Assembly: GCA_039818345.1 (NCBI GenBank)
Contig: JBCBUC010000007.1
Span: 62,001 to 126,000, forward strand
From: Parvularcula sp039818345
GTDB taxonomy: Bacteria > Pseudomonadota > Alphaproteobacteria > Caulobacterales > Parvularculaceae
DNA length: 64,000 nt
Direction of reading: 5' to 3'
The notes under the pieces are model-generated. The model saw only the letters and a program-made list of their open reading frames with translations, was not told the DNA's origin and did not search any database. A program made the position numbers and the translations under genes. Shown here piece after piece: positions 43,464 through 52,150 of this stretch; positions within the stretch are counted from its first letter, which is position 1; every line of letters starts with the position of its first letter.

Positions 43464-43491
43464 CGAACCTTGCTCTGTTATCCGAGGTTCG
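43464..43491. terminator. Possible hairpin between convergent genes
   Basis: CGAACCT / AGGTTCG, a perfect 7-bp stem with a 14-nt loop between the E1 beta and acyl-CoA dehydrogenase stops. No T tract on the + strand; weak evidence. Confidence 0.35.
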
Positions 43492-43501
43492 AAAAGAGCC
43501 G

Positions 43502-44638
43502 TTAAGCTACCTGGCTTGCGGCCTCTCTTGCGTAACTTGAGAGGTCTGTATCAGGATCACCCCAAAGCGTTGAAAGGACGAGAATACGCTTCAGCCCGTG
43601 GCCGATCATCAGTTCGTCGGTAACACCCATGCCGCCATGGAGTTGAACCGCACCCTCGGCCAGTGTACGCGCGGCCTTTGAGATGAACGCTTTTGATCCG
43701 AAAATCTGATGGCGCCCTTCATCACTCTCGACGTCTGCTGTCGTCATTGTAGCCAGATGCGATCGACACATTTCAAGCGACGTATAAAGATCAGCGAGAC
43801 GATGCTGGATAACCTGGAATTTGGCGAGCGGCTTTCCGAATTGAACCCTCGTCTTCACATAGTCGACGGTGGCATCGAGCAGCATCTCCATAATGCCTAC
43901 CATTTCGGCGCACGCGGCAATTCTACTGTTAGCGACCACGGCCAGAAGATCATCGAATCTACCCGAAAGAGGTTGCGCGGGTGCTGATGAGAGTGTCAGC
44001 TCGCATGCGATTGATCCGTCAGTTAAACGGTAATCCGTACGCACCACACCACTGTTTGTTGCATCGACAAGGAAAAATTCGATGTTGTCCTGCGCTCTAG
44101 ACTTCTTATCAGCCGGGCCTTGCGGGACAGCACTGACGATGAAATGGCTCGCGGCGCCGGCGCCAAAGACAAAAGTCTTCTTACCGTCGAGGACGGGGAC
44201 ATCAGACGAATCGCTAAATTTCGTCGTCACCTGGTCAAGGGCGAAGCGGGCTGCCGGTTCCGCATGGGCCAAGGCGAGGTGCCCGCTACCGTCGATAATC
44301 TTCGCGATCCATGACGAGACAAGCGGGCTGTCTGGCATTCGGCCCAAAAGCGTACCGGATAGGAGCGGGCCGCCAAGAAGCGGCTCTAAGGCCAGTTGTC
44401 GACCGAGTGCCGTCATCACGCTGACGGCATCTGCCACCGAACCACCGATGCCTCCACGGTCCTCGCTAAACGGTAAGGCGAACACACCGCTTTCTGCGAG
44501 GATTTGCCAACCCTCGGTGGAGAACCCTGCTGGCTCCCGAAGGTAACGGCTGCGCTGCCCGTCGCCGTAGCGATCTTGGCAGAACCGATCGATCATCTGA
44601 CTGAACAGGACCTGTTCTTCGGTCGGATCAAAATCCAT
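43502..44638 (-). CDS. Acyl-CoA dehydrogenase, PimD-like small-subunit type
   Basis: A 378-residue flavoprotein of the short type seen as one half of heteromeric dehydrogenases (PimD of the pimeloyl-CoA enzyme, FadE27/29 in steroid catabolism). The start MDFDPTEEQVLF and the late QLHGGMGVTDELMIGH with LSTLWGDPDTDL fit that group; the YEGT catalytic motif is missing. ATG 44638 is preferred to the open frame at 44662. A PimC-like partner is at 45772, beyond a LuxR gene. Confidence 0.88.
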   Translation of the reverse strand: MDFDPTEEQVLFSQMIDRFCQDRYGDGQRSRYLREPAGFSTEGWQILAESGVFALPFSEDRGGIGGSVADAVSVMTALGRQLALEPLLGGPLLSGTLLGRMPDSPLVSSWIAKIIDGSGHLALAHAEPAARFALDQVTTKFSDSSDVPVLDGKKTFVFGAGAASHFIVSAVPQGPADKKSRAQDNIEFFLVDATNSGVVRTDYRLTDGSIACELTLSSAPAQPLSGRFDDLLAVVANSRIAACAEMVGIMEMLLDATVDYVKTRVQFGKPLAKFQVIQHRLADLYTSLEMCRSHLATMTTADVESDEGRHQIFGSKAFISKAARTLAEGAVQLHGGMGVTDELMIGHGLKRILVLSTLWGDPDTDLSSYAREAASQVA

Positions 44639-44851
44639 AGCCACCTCTATGGTGCAGTGCACGCAATTCCTGAGGTCCCATTAGACCAGTAATCACATCA
44701 TCTTCGGACTGCATGTTCTCATAGTCGCGCACGTTTTTAGCCCGGCTTCGTTCATCTGCGAATAAAAAAGTCAGGACTGCCCAAAACCAGCAGATTGGTG
44801 TAACGTCGTTCAAAAAACGGTGATCCGAAACAATGCAGGGAGGTATTCGCG

Positions 44852-45706
44852 ATGGGCCAGGCAGGCTATCAACCGAATAATTCTAATGGAAACAATTCAC
44901 TAGGGTCAGTCGATCTGTGGCACTCGCGTTCAACGGCTGTCAGCTCGATGCAGACGGTCCGCGTCGCGGCCGAGCGACTTCGAGACATTGCCGAAGAACT
45001 CGGCGGATACCGCGTGGCGCCATGCGCCAACATTGCGTCAAAGTCGCCCATGGTTGACGTGGATGGCCATGTCTTAGCCAGTGAAGTCTTCGGTTGGCCC
45101 GACCGCGAAAATGCGTGGTGGCGTCAACCCTTGGTCGCGCTTAGTTCGCCTCTTCCGCGTGCTTGCAGGTACGAAAGCGAAGCATTTTGGTGTAATACGG
45201 ACAGTTGTTATACGCGTCAGCCCAACAAGCTTCTCAATGAGATCGACTTCTCAAAGCTACGAGACTTTGCAGAGACAGCGGCACTCATCTGTGTACCTGT
45301 TCATCTTCCATTCGGTCAGATTGGCGCGGTTAGCTTTTCGCCAAATGATCCTGATAAACATGATCTGTCAGTGGAATTCGAAGCCCACGGCTACATCATG
45401 GAGGATCTCTCGAAGCGATTCATTGCCGGATATGTGAAGGCGATGGACCGGCGGAATTGGATCCCGACCAATTGCCGACTGAGCAAGCGTGAAGTCGAGT
45501 GCCTCAGCTGGGCTGCGGCGGGGAAGACGGATCAGGAAATAGCCATGGTGCTGTCGCGCAGCTGTGCTACTGTTCGTTTTCACATCCATAACGCGGCAGT
45601 CAAGCTCGATGCGGTCAACAGAAGCCAGACTGTCTTCAAGGCCGCGCAGCTTGGGTTCCTCGGTTCTGTAGCAGTGGTGCCGGAAGAGACGTTGTCGGCC
45701 ACCTAG
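44852..45706 (+). CDS. LuxR-family transcriptional regulator
   Basis: A 284-residue regulator with a C-terminal LuxR helix-turn-helix (about 213-275: LSKREVECLSWAAAGKTDQEIA... TVRFHIHNAAVKL). The N-terminal part (about 30-200) has the length and layout of an autoinducer-binding domain but also four Cys residues not typical of one; the ligand is unclear. AGGGAGG is eight bases before the ATG. No luxI-type synthase is in the window. Divergent from the PimD-like gene and upstream of the PimC-like gene, so it may control both. Confidence 0.88.
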   Translation: MGQAGYQPNNSNGNNSLGSVDLWHSRSTAVSSMQTVRVAAERLRDIAEELGGYRVAPCANIASKSPMVDVDGHVLASEVFGWPDRENAWWRQPLVALSSPLPRACRYESEAFWCNTDSCYTRQPNKLLNEIDFSKLRDFAETAALICVPVHLPFGQIGAVSFSPNDPDKHDLSVEFEAHGYIMEDLSKRFIAGYVKAMDRRNWIPTNCRLSKREVECLSWAAAGKTDQEIAMVLSRSCATVRFHIHNAAVKLDAVNRSQTVFKAAQLGFLGSVAVVPEETLSAT

Positions 45707-45771
45707 CGCTTTTTGCAGCGGCGTCCCGGCGGTAAGGTCTTTATGCTTGCAGCCAAAATGGGTGCTTGATC

Positions 45772-46980
45772 ATGGACCTCAACCTAAGTGCTGAAGAGCG
45801 TGCGTTCCGGGATGACGTTCGTGTCTTTCTTGCTGATGCTCTGCCGGCGTGGTTGCGCGAGGGCGCTGCTGCGTCGCCAGCTGTGTTTGCTGAACCCGAC
45901 CTTGCGATGGAGTGGCAGCGGATTCTCTACCAAAAGGGCTGGCTCGTTTACCATTGGCCCTCTGAACACGGCGGAACCGATTGGTCACCGGTTCAGAAGT
46001 ACATCTTTGAGCGCGAGTGCGCCCTGGCTGGTGCTCCCGCCATTCCTGTCCTGGGTGTCAAACTTCTGGGCCCTGTCCTCTGTGCGTTTGGATCGGATCA
46101 ACAGAAACATGATCTCCTGCCCCGTATTCTGTCGGGTGAGGACTATTGGTGCCAAGGGTTTTCGGAGCCTGGCGCAGGTTCAGACCTTGCCAGCCTGAAG
46201 ACCAAGGCTGAGATCCACGGAGATAAATACATCGTCAACGGATCAAAAATTTGGACAACGCATGCCCATCACGCCACGCACATCTTTGCCCTCGTTCGAA
46301 CAGACTCAGATGTGAAACCTCAGGAGGGGATTAGCTTTCTCCTTATAGCCCTCGATCAACCCGGCGTCACGGTGCGACCCATTGTGGGCATCGCTGGCGA
46401 CCATGAAGTGAACGAAGTCTTTTTCGACAACGCCGAGGCTCCTGTGACCAACCTCGTGGGAGAGGAGGGACAGGGATGGACGATCGCCAAATTCTTGTTG
46501 GAGAACGAGCGCGGCGGTTCGTGTCTTGCGCCAAAGCTCCTTGCTGACATCGAGAGACTTTATCAGCGTGCCGCCAAAGAGCCGGGTGGAAACGGAAAAC
46601 CTCTTTTAGAGGATCCTGCCCTTGCCGTTCGGTTGGCCGAACTGAAGCTCGAGGCCCAAGCCCTTGAGGTGACGGAGCTTCGTATCCTGTCGGACCTAGC
46701 GAAAGGTCGTCGCCCCGGGGCTAAGACATCGATTTTGAAGATGACGGCGTCAAGTCTTCGCCAGGCCGTGGATTCAGCCTCGATGGCCATATCGGGTTAC
46801 TTCGGGCTCAACCTCGAGACCCAGCGGCCGCTCTACGGAAATGATCGACCACCTGTTTTATCGGACAAAGATGCGCAGATGGCCGCTCCCAACTACCTCA
46901 ACAGCCGTGCATGGACGATTTTCGGGGGTACCAACGAGGTCCAGCGTTCGATCATTGCAAAGACTGTACTCGGCCTTTAA
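45772..46980 (+). CDS. Acyl-CoA dehydrogenase, PimC-like large-subunit type
   Basis: A 402-residue acyl-CoA dehydrogenase. GFSEPGAGSDLASLKT, KIWTTHAHHATHIFALVR, the FDNAEAP loop and terminal RAWTIFGGTNEVQRSII are those of PimC/FadE28-type large subunits that pair with a small-subunit dehydrogenase. The partner is probably the product of 43502-44638. ATG at 45772 is used; the TTG two codons earlier lacks support. It follows the LuxR gene by 65 bp. Confidence 0.92.
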   Translation: MDLNLSAEERAFRDDVRVFLADALPAWLREGAAASPAVFAEPDLAMEWQRILYQKGWLVYHWPSEHGGTDWSPVQKYIFERECALAGAPAIPVLGVKLLGPVLCAFGSDQQKHDLLPRILSGEDYWCQGFSEPGAGSDLASLKTKAEIHGDKYIVNGSKIWTTHAHHATHIFALVRTDSDVKPQEGISFLLIALDQPGVTVRPIVGIAGDHEVNEVFFDNAEAPVTNLVGEEGQGWTIAKFLLENERGGSCLAPKLLADIERLYQRAAKEPGGNGKPLLEDPALAVRLAELKLEAQALEVTELRILSDLAKGRRPGAKTSILKMTASSLRQAVDSASMAISGYFGLNLETQRPLYGNDRPPVLSDKDAQMAAPNYLNSRAWTIFGGTNEVQRSIIAKTVLGL

Positions 46981-47786
46981 CGCTAGAACTTGCCGACGAG
47001 TTCGTTTTCCGTATCGATGAATACGAACGGGAAGCTCTTACCGTTTCGATCCATACCAAGATGAATGGCGAGGAGGACCTCGAAGTGCTCTAACCGCTAC
47101 CCTTGAAACACGGGAACCCTGGGTTCCTAGGATCCGACGACAGGCCAGAGTCCAACTCACGGAGCTTTCAAACATGGCTCCAGAACATCGGTATCAAGCC
47201 CATCAAGATCGATCCGGGGTCACCGTGGGAGATCGGCAACAAACGAGCGTTTCAACGGCACACTTCGCCACGGAGTGCTGAACACAGAATGGTTTACCAG
47301 CATCGGTCGAGCCCGTACCGTCGTCGGCAAATAGCTCAGATAATACAACAGATCTGCCCGCACCAAGCCCTCGGCATGCGCTCACCCGTCCCAGATACGC
47401 TGTCAACAAATGGTTCAGGCTAATGCGGCTCAACACAGCTAAGAGGAGGCACGTGCCTATCACGACACCAACTGCTCGCACTGCCATAGCCCCGTCAGTC
47501 CCGCACACAGGTCAGGCCGTTTTCTGGAGCCGCATACGGAGGGGCCAAATATTCGAGTCCGTAAACTGCCGATCGTAGCAGGTGCCGGTGCAGGGAACCA
47601 AACCTACGAGATCATGCCGAGTCATCTAGCGGCTTCCATTCTCGCCTACCGTTTAGACAACACGAAATCGGACGAAACGATGTCAAAAATGGGTCGTTCA
47701 ACAATCCACCATGAAGCTCGTCGCCGCTTGGATTGAAGACCTCGATGATGAGTGCCAACCCGTTTTGGACAACTGACTGGCTAGTA
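46981..47786. other. 806-bp gene-poor stretch with decayed sequence
   Basis: Holds an IS3-type transposase remnant (47103-47423) and little else. On the + strand 46984-47093 gives an open stretch (ELADEFVFRIDEYEREAL...) without a start, unrecognised. At 47711-47776 a 21-codon frame starts MKLVAAWIEDLDDE, with a faint likeness to the end of DUF4160-type small proteins. Looks like a scar left by insertion and deletion. Confidence 0.5.
47103..47423 (+). pseudogene. IS3-family transposase (OrfB) C-terminal remnant
   Basis: The frame at 47103 reads GSDDRPESNSRSFQTWLQ then GIKPIKIDPGSPWE, the degenerate form of the DDE integrase core (SDNGPEF...GIKP..I.PGSPWENG). The chain then jumps to another frame (ERFNGTLRHGVLNTEWF, with two in-frame stops) and back (PHQALGMRSPVPDTL), the normal C-terminus of IS3-type OrfB. 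The catalytic Asp region, OrfA and both ends are missing or unreadable. An old, dead insertion. Confidence 0.72.
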
Positions 47787-48863
47787 TTAGGGTCTATTTT
47801 TCGCCCGCTCGATGAGTTTCACCAGCTCGTCGTGGATCTGTTGGTGCACATGGTCGGGATCGACATGCAAACAATGGGTCGCCTCAGGGATATGCACGAG
47901 TTCGCATGTGCTCATCACGTCGGTACAGATCTTTTCAGCAATCTCTGTCTGCACATAAATTTCGTCACCAGCGGTGATCAACGTGATCGGAATTTTGAGA
48001 GAGGGAAGAGCTGCGCTCCGTGCCATTTCGTCGGCCGACTGAAAGAGACCATAGATGTACTCATTGGTGGAACCGCCAACGCGAAGATCCGGGCGAATCC
48101 GAAAGAGCGCTTCGTTTTTAAAGAACCGGTCTTCGTCACGCCCGCAAAGAGTTTCAGGGGAGTTGGCTTGTTCGCCTGGGTACCAAGGCCCTTGCGTGAC
48201 TGCGTACTCGGCCCCGCGTCCCGCGCGAACCTGTTTGCCCGTTTCCCAGCGCATAAACCAAAGCGGAGGCCGGTCGTGCGTGTTGGGAAGAATGGCTGGT
48301 ACCAATGGCAAAAGCGCATCAGCCTCGTCAAGGCCGCCATCATGGGCTGCACGGATGACGGAGTGCCCCCCCATGCTCTCGCCGATAACCACCAACGGCC
48401 CGTCGCTCTTGCGGGTTGCTGCGATATGAGTTGTGACCTCTGAGACGGAACGTCCGTAATAGGACCAGTCACCTGTATAGGTTTTCTGGTAATCGTCATC
48501 GCGCCTGATGGAACCGCCTTGTCCAGGAAGATCCATGGCCGTGATCTCAAAGCCCATCGCATGCCAATCGCTCAGAAATTCAGAAACCAATTCCTGACTA
48601 GACGTATAGCTTGGAACAAAAAGTATAGTCGCTGTTGGGTCTTTGGGAGTAGCACGCCCCACACGGATGAACGCGCCATCCGACATTGCGAACCGTTCGA
48701 ACGTCCAAGTCTTGGGCAGGGGCACATCATTCCGATCAAGATAGGCCTGCGCCTCAGTAATCTCTTGACGCGTCGGCTCCCGAACCAGCTCGTTATAGTT
48801 GGGCCCATTCAAGCAGGCGGCGAGACAAAGAATCGAAGACAGACCAAGGATGCGGCTTCTCAT
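47787..48863 (-). CDS. Exported alpha/beta hydrolase (lipoprotein)
   Basis: A 358-residue serine hydrolase of the lysophospholipase/Hydrolase_4 type. The leader ends LAAC with Cys17 as lipidation site, so it is likely membrane-attached in the periplasm. Nucleophile Ser163 is in GESMGG; a late His is in EATHCLHVDPDH; four further Cys residues may form disulphides. Its ATG overlaps the CoA ligase stop (ATGA). An esterase releasing a fatty or terpenoid acid for that ligase is a reasonable guess. Confidence 0.87.
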   Translation of the reverse strand: MRSRILGLSSILCLAACLNGPNYNELVREPTRQEITEAQAYLDRNDVPLPKTWTFERFAMSDGAFIRVGRATPKDPTATILFVPSYTSSQELVSEFLSDWHAMGFEITAMDLPGQGGSIRRDDDYQKTYTGDWSYYGRSVSEVTTHIAATRKSDGPLVVIGESMGGHSVIRAAHDGGLDEADALLPLVPAILPNTHDRPPLWFMRWETGKQVRAGRGAEYAVTQGPWYPGEQANSPETLCGRDEDRFFKNEALFRIRPDLRVGGSTNEYIYGLFQSADEMARSAALPSLKIPITLITAGDEIYVQTEIAEKICTDVMSTCELVHIPEATHCLHVDPDHVHQQIHDELVKLIERAKNRP

Positions 48864-50557
48864 GATGATGTCGCCCGACCACTGTAAACAGACTTGAGCT
48901 GGAGCTTATCAATTTTACCGGATCCTAGTCGGGGGAGTGGGCTCGCCACCACCTTGATATCGGCGGGATGTTTGAACGCTGCAAGTTGATTGGCGAGGAA
49001 TACGCGGTGACGCTCCTCATCAAAATCGTCAATAGACTGAACATAAATAATAGCCTTCACCGCCTCGCCAAGCCGCTCTTCAGGCACACCGAAGACGCAA
49101 GCCTCCAAAACTTGGGGATCCGCCATCATCGCTGCTTCCACCTCCTGACACGCCACGTTCTCGCCACCGCGAAGGATCATATCTTTCTTCCGGTCGACGA
49201 TGGTCACGTAATCGTCCTTAAGGTGGCCGAGGTCCCCGGTCCGGAACCATCCGTCCTTGGTGAAGGCGGTCGCCGTGTCCTCTGGTTTGTTCCAATAGCC
49301 TCTTGCAAGAGTGATGGCGCGAACTGCGATCTCTCCGACCGTCCCGTCTGGAAGTGGATTGCCGTTATCATCCAAAATAGCCAATTCGGCGAGGGGTTTG
49401 GGCGCTCGGCCAGTCGAGGCTGGATTCGCTAAGTACCCGTCTCGGACGTTGATCGCGCCCGTCCCGTTGGTCTCGGTCAATCCATAGGCCATGCCTGCAC
49501 GCTTCTCCGGAAAGAGTTCGCGCAGTCGCGGCACATGGCTTGCGGGTCGGGCTGCGCCGCCCGCGTTGATTTCCTCCAGGGAGGAAAGATCGTACTTGGT
49601 GCGATTGGGGTGTTCAGTCAGCTCACGGCTCATCGTCGGAACGCCCATGAAGCTACTGATGCGTTCTTTTTCGATAAGAGCCAGCGCTTCGTCTGGTTCC
49701 CATTTATCGAGAAGTACGATCTTCCGGCCAATGAGGACCGATACGATAAAGATGCTGTGGCACCCGGTGACGTGAAAGAGAGGGACTGTAAGTAGGGACG
49801 CAGGTTGTTCCGCTGACGGTTCTTTTCCAGAAACCGTTTTCTCGACCTGCTGCTGAGCAAGGCCAAAAGCCGCAAAGTTGAACATGGCGTTGGTGATGGC
49901 GCGATGGGTGCTAACAGCACCTTTCGGGTAGTTCGTGGAACCAGATGTATAGAAGATCGTGGCGTCGTCGTCGGGGTCGATCTCTACGGGTGTGGGCGTC
50001 GCATTCCCGTCATCGACAAACGATTGAAAAGAGGTCGCGGGATAGGACAGCTCTGAAGTGCGAACGACGACTTGGTCCACCTTCGCTCCAGCGTTCATCA
50101 GGCGTTCATGGCGCTCCTGATCCACCAGTGCCAGGCTCGCACCTGCGTCAGCGATCGCGTCCGCAAGCTCCGCACCTTGCCACCACGCATTGAGTGGCAC
50201 GGCGATCCCGCCTGCCAATTCGGTGCCAATAAAGGAAAAAATCCACTCAGGATAGTTCCGCATAGCGATAACCACGCGGTCGCCTTTTTCGATACCTTTG
50301 TTTTGGAGCGCGGCTGCGACCGCGTTTGAACGCTTCCATACTTCAGCGAACGTGTAACGCTCGTCGCGGTAGACGAGGAACGTCAGTTCCGCATGACGAA
50401 GCATCAGCATGAAGAAGCTGCCAAGGTTAGGCGGTGCATTTGCGAAGACCGATTGATCACCCCAAGGGCGCGCGATGGTCTTGACCTCCAAAGGCTCGCC
50501 GAACGCGGTGATCTGCGATAGGGCAGCATCGTGCAATTCATCGGTACGAATTGGCAT
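48860..50557 (-). CDS. AMP-forming acyl-CoA ligase
   Basis: ANL ligase, 565 residues. Motifs: IFYTSGSTNYPKGAVSTH, YGLTETNG, FRTGDLGHLKDD with DRKKDMILRGGENV, and LGSGKIDKLQL carrying the catalytic Lys. The start is uncertain: ATG 50557 gives a normal N-terminus, while the frame opens at a GTG at 50590. Coupled by a 4-bp overlap to the exported hydrolase downstream and preceded by a crotonase gene 123 bp away. Confidence 0.92.
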   Translation of the reverse strand: MPIRTDELHDAALSQITAFGEPLEVKTIARPWGDQSVFANAPPNLGSFFMLMLRHAELTFLVYRDERYTFAEVWKRSNAVAAALQNKGIEKGDRVVIAMRNYPEWIFSFIGTELAGGIAVPLNAWWQGAELADAIADAGASLALVDQERHERLMNAGAKVDQVVVRTSELSYPATSFQSFVDDGNATPTPVEIDPDDDATIFYTSGSTNYPKGAVSTHRAITNAMFNFAAFGLAQQQVEKTVSGKEPSAEQPASLLTVPLFHVTGCHSIFIVSVLIGRKIVLLDKWEPDEALALIEKERISSFMGVPTMSRELTEHPNRTKYDLSSLEEINAGGAARPASHVPRLRELFPEKRAGMAYGLTETNGTGAINVRDGYLANPASTGRAPKPLAELAILDDNGNPLPDGTVGEIAVRAITLARGYWNKPEDTATAFTKDGWFRTGDLGHLKDDYVTIVDRKKDMILRGGENVACQEVEAAMMADPQVLEACVFGVPEERLGEAVKAIIYVQSIDDFDEERHRVFLANQLAAFKHPADIKVVASPLPRLGSGKIDKLQLKSVYSGRATSS

Positions 50558-50680
50558 TGGTTTGTTGTCTCCGTTCCCTTCCGTGGCCACCGCATCGACA
50601 GCCCGGATTATTTGTTCACTCGTTCACGAACTGCTTCGATCAACGCCCGCTCGTCTCTCTGAGACTCGTGCGCTAGCGGG

Positions 50681-51445
50681 TCACTTTCCCTGCCAGACAG
50701 GTTTACGTTTTTGGGCAAAAGCGGCTGCGCCTTCTTGGGCATCCTGGGATGTGATCACGGGTCGGATCATGGCGTTCTGGCGGCTGTAAAGCTCTTCCAC
50801 CAACCAGTCTTGGGACTCGTAAATGACGCGCTTGGACGCTTGCACCGCTAGGGGAGCATTCTCGGCGATGGTCTCAGCGAGCCCTAAGGCTTCGAACCGC
50901 GCCGACCCGTCCGTCAGCCGATTAACAAGTCCGATCTCATAGGCGCGCTCAGCCGTCACCGTATCGCCCGTCAGAATGATCTCCATCGCAAGATTGCGCG
51001 GGATCCGCCGGGGCAGGTTAATGACGCCGCCGCCGCCCGCCACCAGCCCTCTTTTCACCTCGGGGACACCGAAAGTAGCACCGCGCGATGCCACAATCAT
51101 GTCGCAAGCCAACGCAAGCTCAAATCCACCGGCGAGCGCGGCTCCTTCAACGGCTGCGATCAACACCTTCTTTGGTGGGCGTTCGGTAATTCCTGCCAAA
51201 CCGCGACCCTCGATCATTGGGCTTTCTCCGCGAAGGAATGCTTTTAGATCCATACCGGAAGAAAACGCTGCGGATGAACCAGCCAAAATTCCGGCCATGA
51301 GCATTGGGTCGGCATCGAGCCTGTCCACAGCGCTTGCCAAGGCTTGGGCCATTTCTTGGTTGATGGCGTTGCGTGCTTCAGGGCGATTAAGGCTCATGAT
51401 GAGCACACGTCCGAATTGCTCAATGATGACGGGGCCTTCTGTCAT
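50681..51445 (-). CDS. Enoyl-CoA hydratase family protein
   Basis: Crotonase fold, 254 residues. SSAAFSSGMDLKAF and EGAALAGGFELALACD form the oxyanion hole; the catalytic-Glu segment reads TFGVPEVKRGLVAGGGG, with the second Glu kept, so hydratase activity is plausible. The tail AFAQKRKPVWQGK is standard. GGAG precedes the ATG. Second gene of the leftward hexapeptide protein-hydratase-ligase-hydrolase run. Confidence 0.92.
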   Translation of the reverse strand: MTEGPVIIEQFGRVLIMSLNRPEARNAINQEMAQALASAVDRLDADPMLMAGILAGSSAAFSSGMDLKAFLRGESPMIEGRGLAGITERPPKKVLIAAVEGAALAGGFELALACDMIVASRGATFGVPEVKRGLVAGGGGVINLPRRIPRNLAMEIILTGDTVTAERAYEIGLVNRLTDGSARFEALGLAETIAENAPLAVQASKRVIYESQDWLVEELYSRQNAMIRPVITSQDAQEGAAAFAQKRKPVWQGK

Positions 51446-51469
51446 GGTACGTCTCCTTACCCCGGTGGC

Positions 51470-52021
51470 TCAGTCAGCTGCGGCACCGGCAAAAATCATC
51501 GTCAATTGATCATCAGACAGACGCTCTTCACCACCTGCATAGTTCGCCGAGACGAAGCCGTAGATTCGTGCGTTGAGGAGGGTGACGCCAGAATTGTCCC
51601 GTTCACCGATTTTTTTAGCAGGGACCCCAGCGAGCACAGAGTTGTCGCCGAAAGATGCATTTTTATCGACCATAGCGTGACCTGCGACAATCGAATTGGC
51701 TCCGATCCTCGCGCCGTCCATGACTGTCGCATTAATACCGACGAGGGTTCGATCGCCAATCGTGCAACCCCGTAACGTCGCACGGGTTGTGATCGAACAA
51801 TCATCACCGATGATCGTGGGTGAAAAATCGCCCACATGAACCATAGCGTGATCCTGAATATTCGTGCGCTTACCAATCACAATTTCATGGGTTTCGGCGC
51901 GCATCACGACATAGGGGTAGACAGACGAGGCCGCGCCAATGGACACTTTGCCGTAAAGAAGAGCTGTCTCGTGAATGAAAGCGGGGTCAATAAGGACAAC
52001 GTCCGTTCCGATATGGCCCAT
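51470..52021 (-). CDS. Left-handed beta-helix protein, gamma-carbonic-anhydrase-like without full zinc site
   Basis: A 183-residue hexapeptide-repeat protein of the gamma-carbonic anhydrase/YrdA/PaaY/CaiE group, with the standard NIQDHAMVHV and VGINATVMDGA segments. The usual GHxxxxHGC turn reads TTRATLRGC, so two of the three zinc-binding His residues are replaced by Thr and Arg. It is therefore unlikely to be a carbonic anhydrase or PaaY-type metal thioesterase. AGGAGGG precedes the ATG at 52021. First gene of the run with a hydratase and CoA ligase; role unknown. Confidence 0.85.
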   Translation of the reverse strand: MGHIGTDVVLIDPAFIHETALLYGKVSIGAASSVYPYVVMRAETHEIVIGKRTNIQDHAMVHVGDFSPTIIGDDCSITTRATLRGCTIGDRTLVGINATVMDGARIGANSIVAGHAMVDKNASFGDNSVLAGVPAKKIGERDNSGVTLLNARIYGFVSANYAGGEERLSDDQLTMIFAGAAAD

Positions 52022-52112
52022 CACTTCGCCCTCCTTTGTCTGCCACCATGGCCCGGTTCATTTTCTTGTTGGCGCAGACATTGAGGGAGAGTGACCTATA
52101 AAGTAAAATTCT

Positions 52113-52145
52113 ATATTCTTATATCCTCATAACTTCAGAGAATAT
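52113..52145. promoter_or_regulatory. Inverted repeat upstream of LysR gene
   Basis: ATATTCT (52113-52119) and AGAATAT (52139-52145), perfect 7-bp arms 19 bp apart in an A/T-rich divergent gap, ending five bases before the LysR ATG. Candidate LysR autoregulatory site controlling also the leftward hydratase-ligase run. Confidence 0.4.
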
Positions 52146-52150
52146 CTCTT

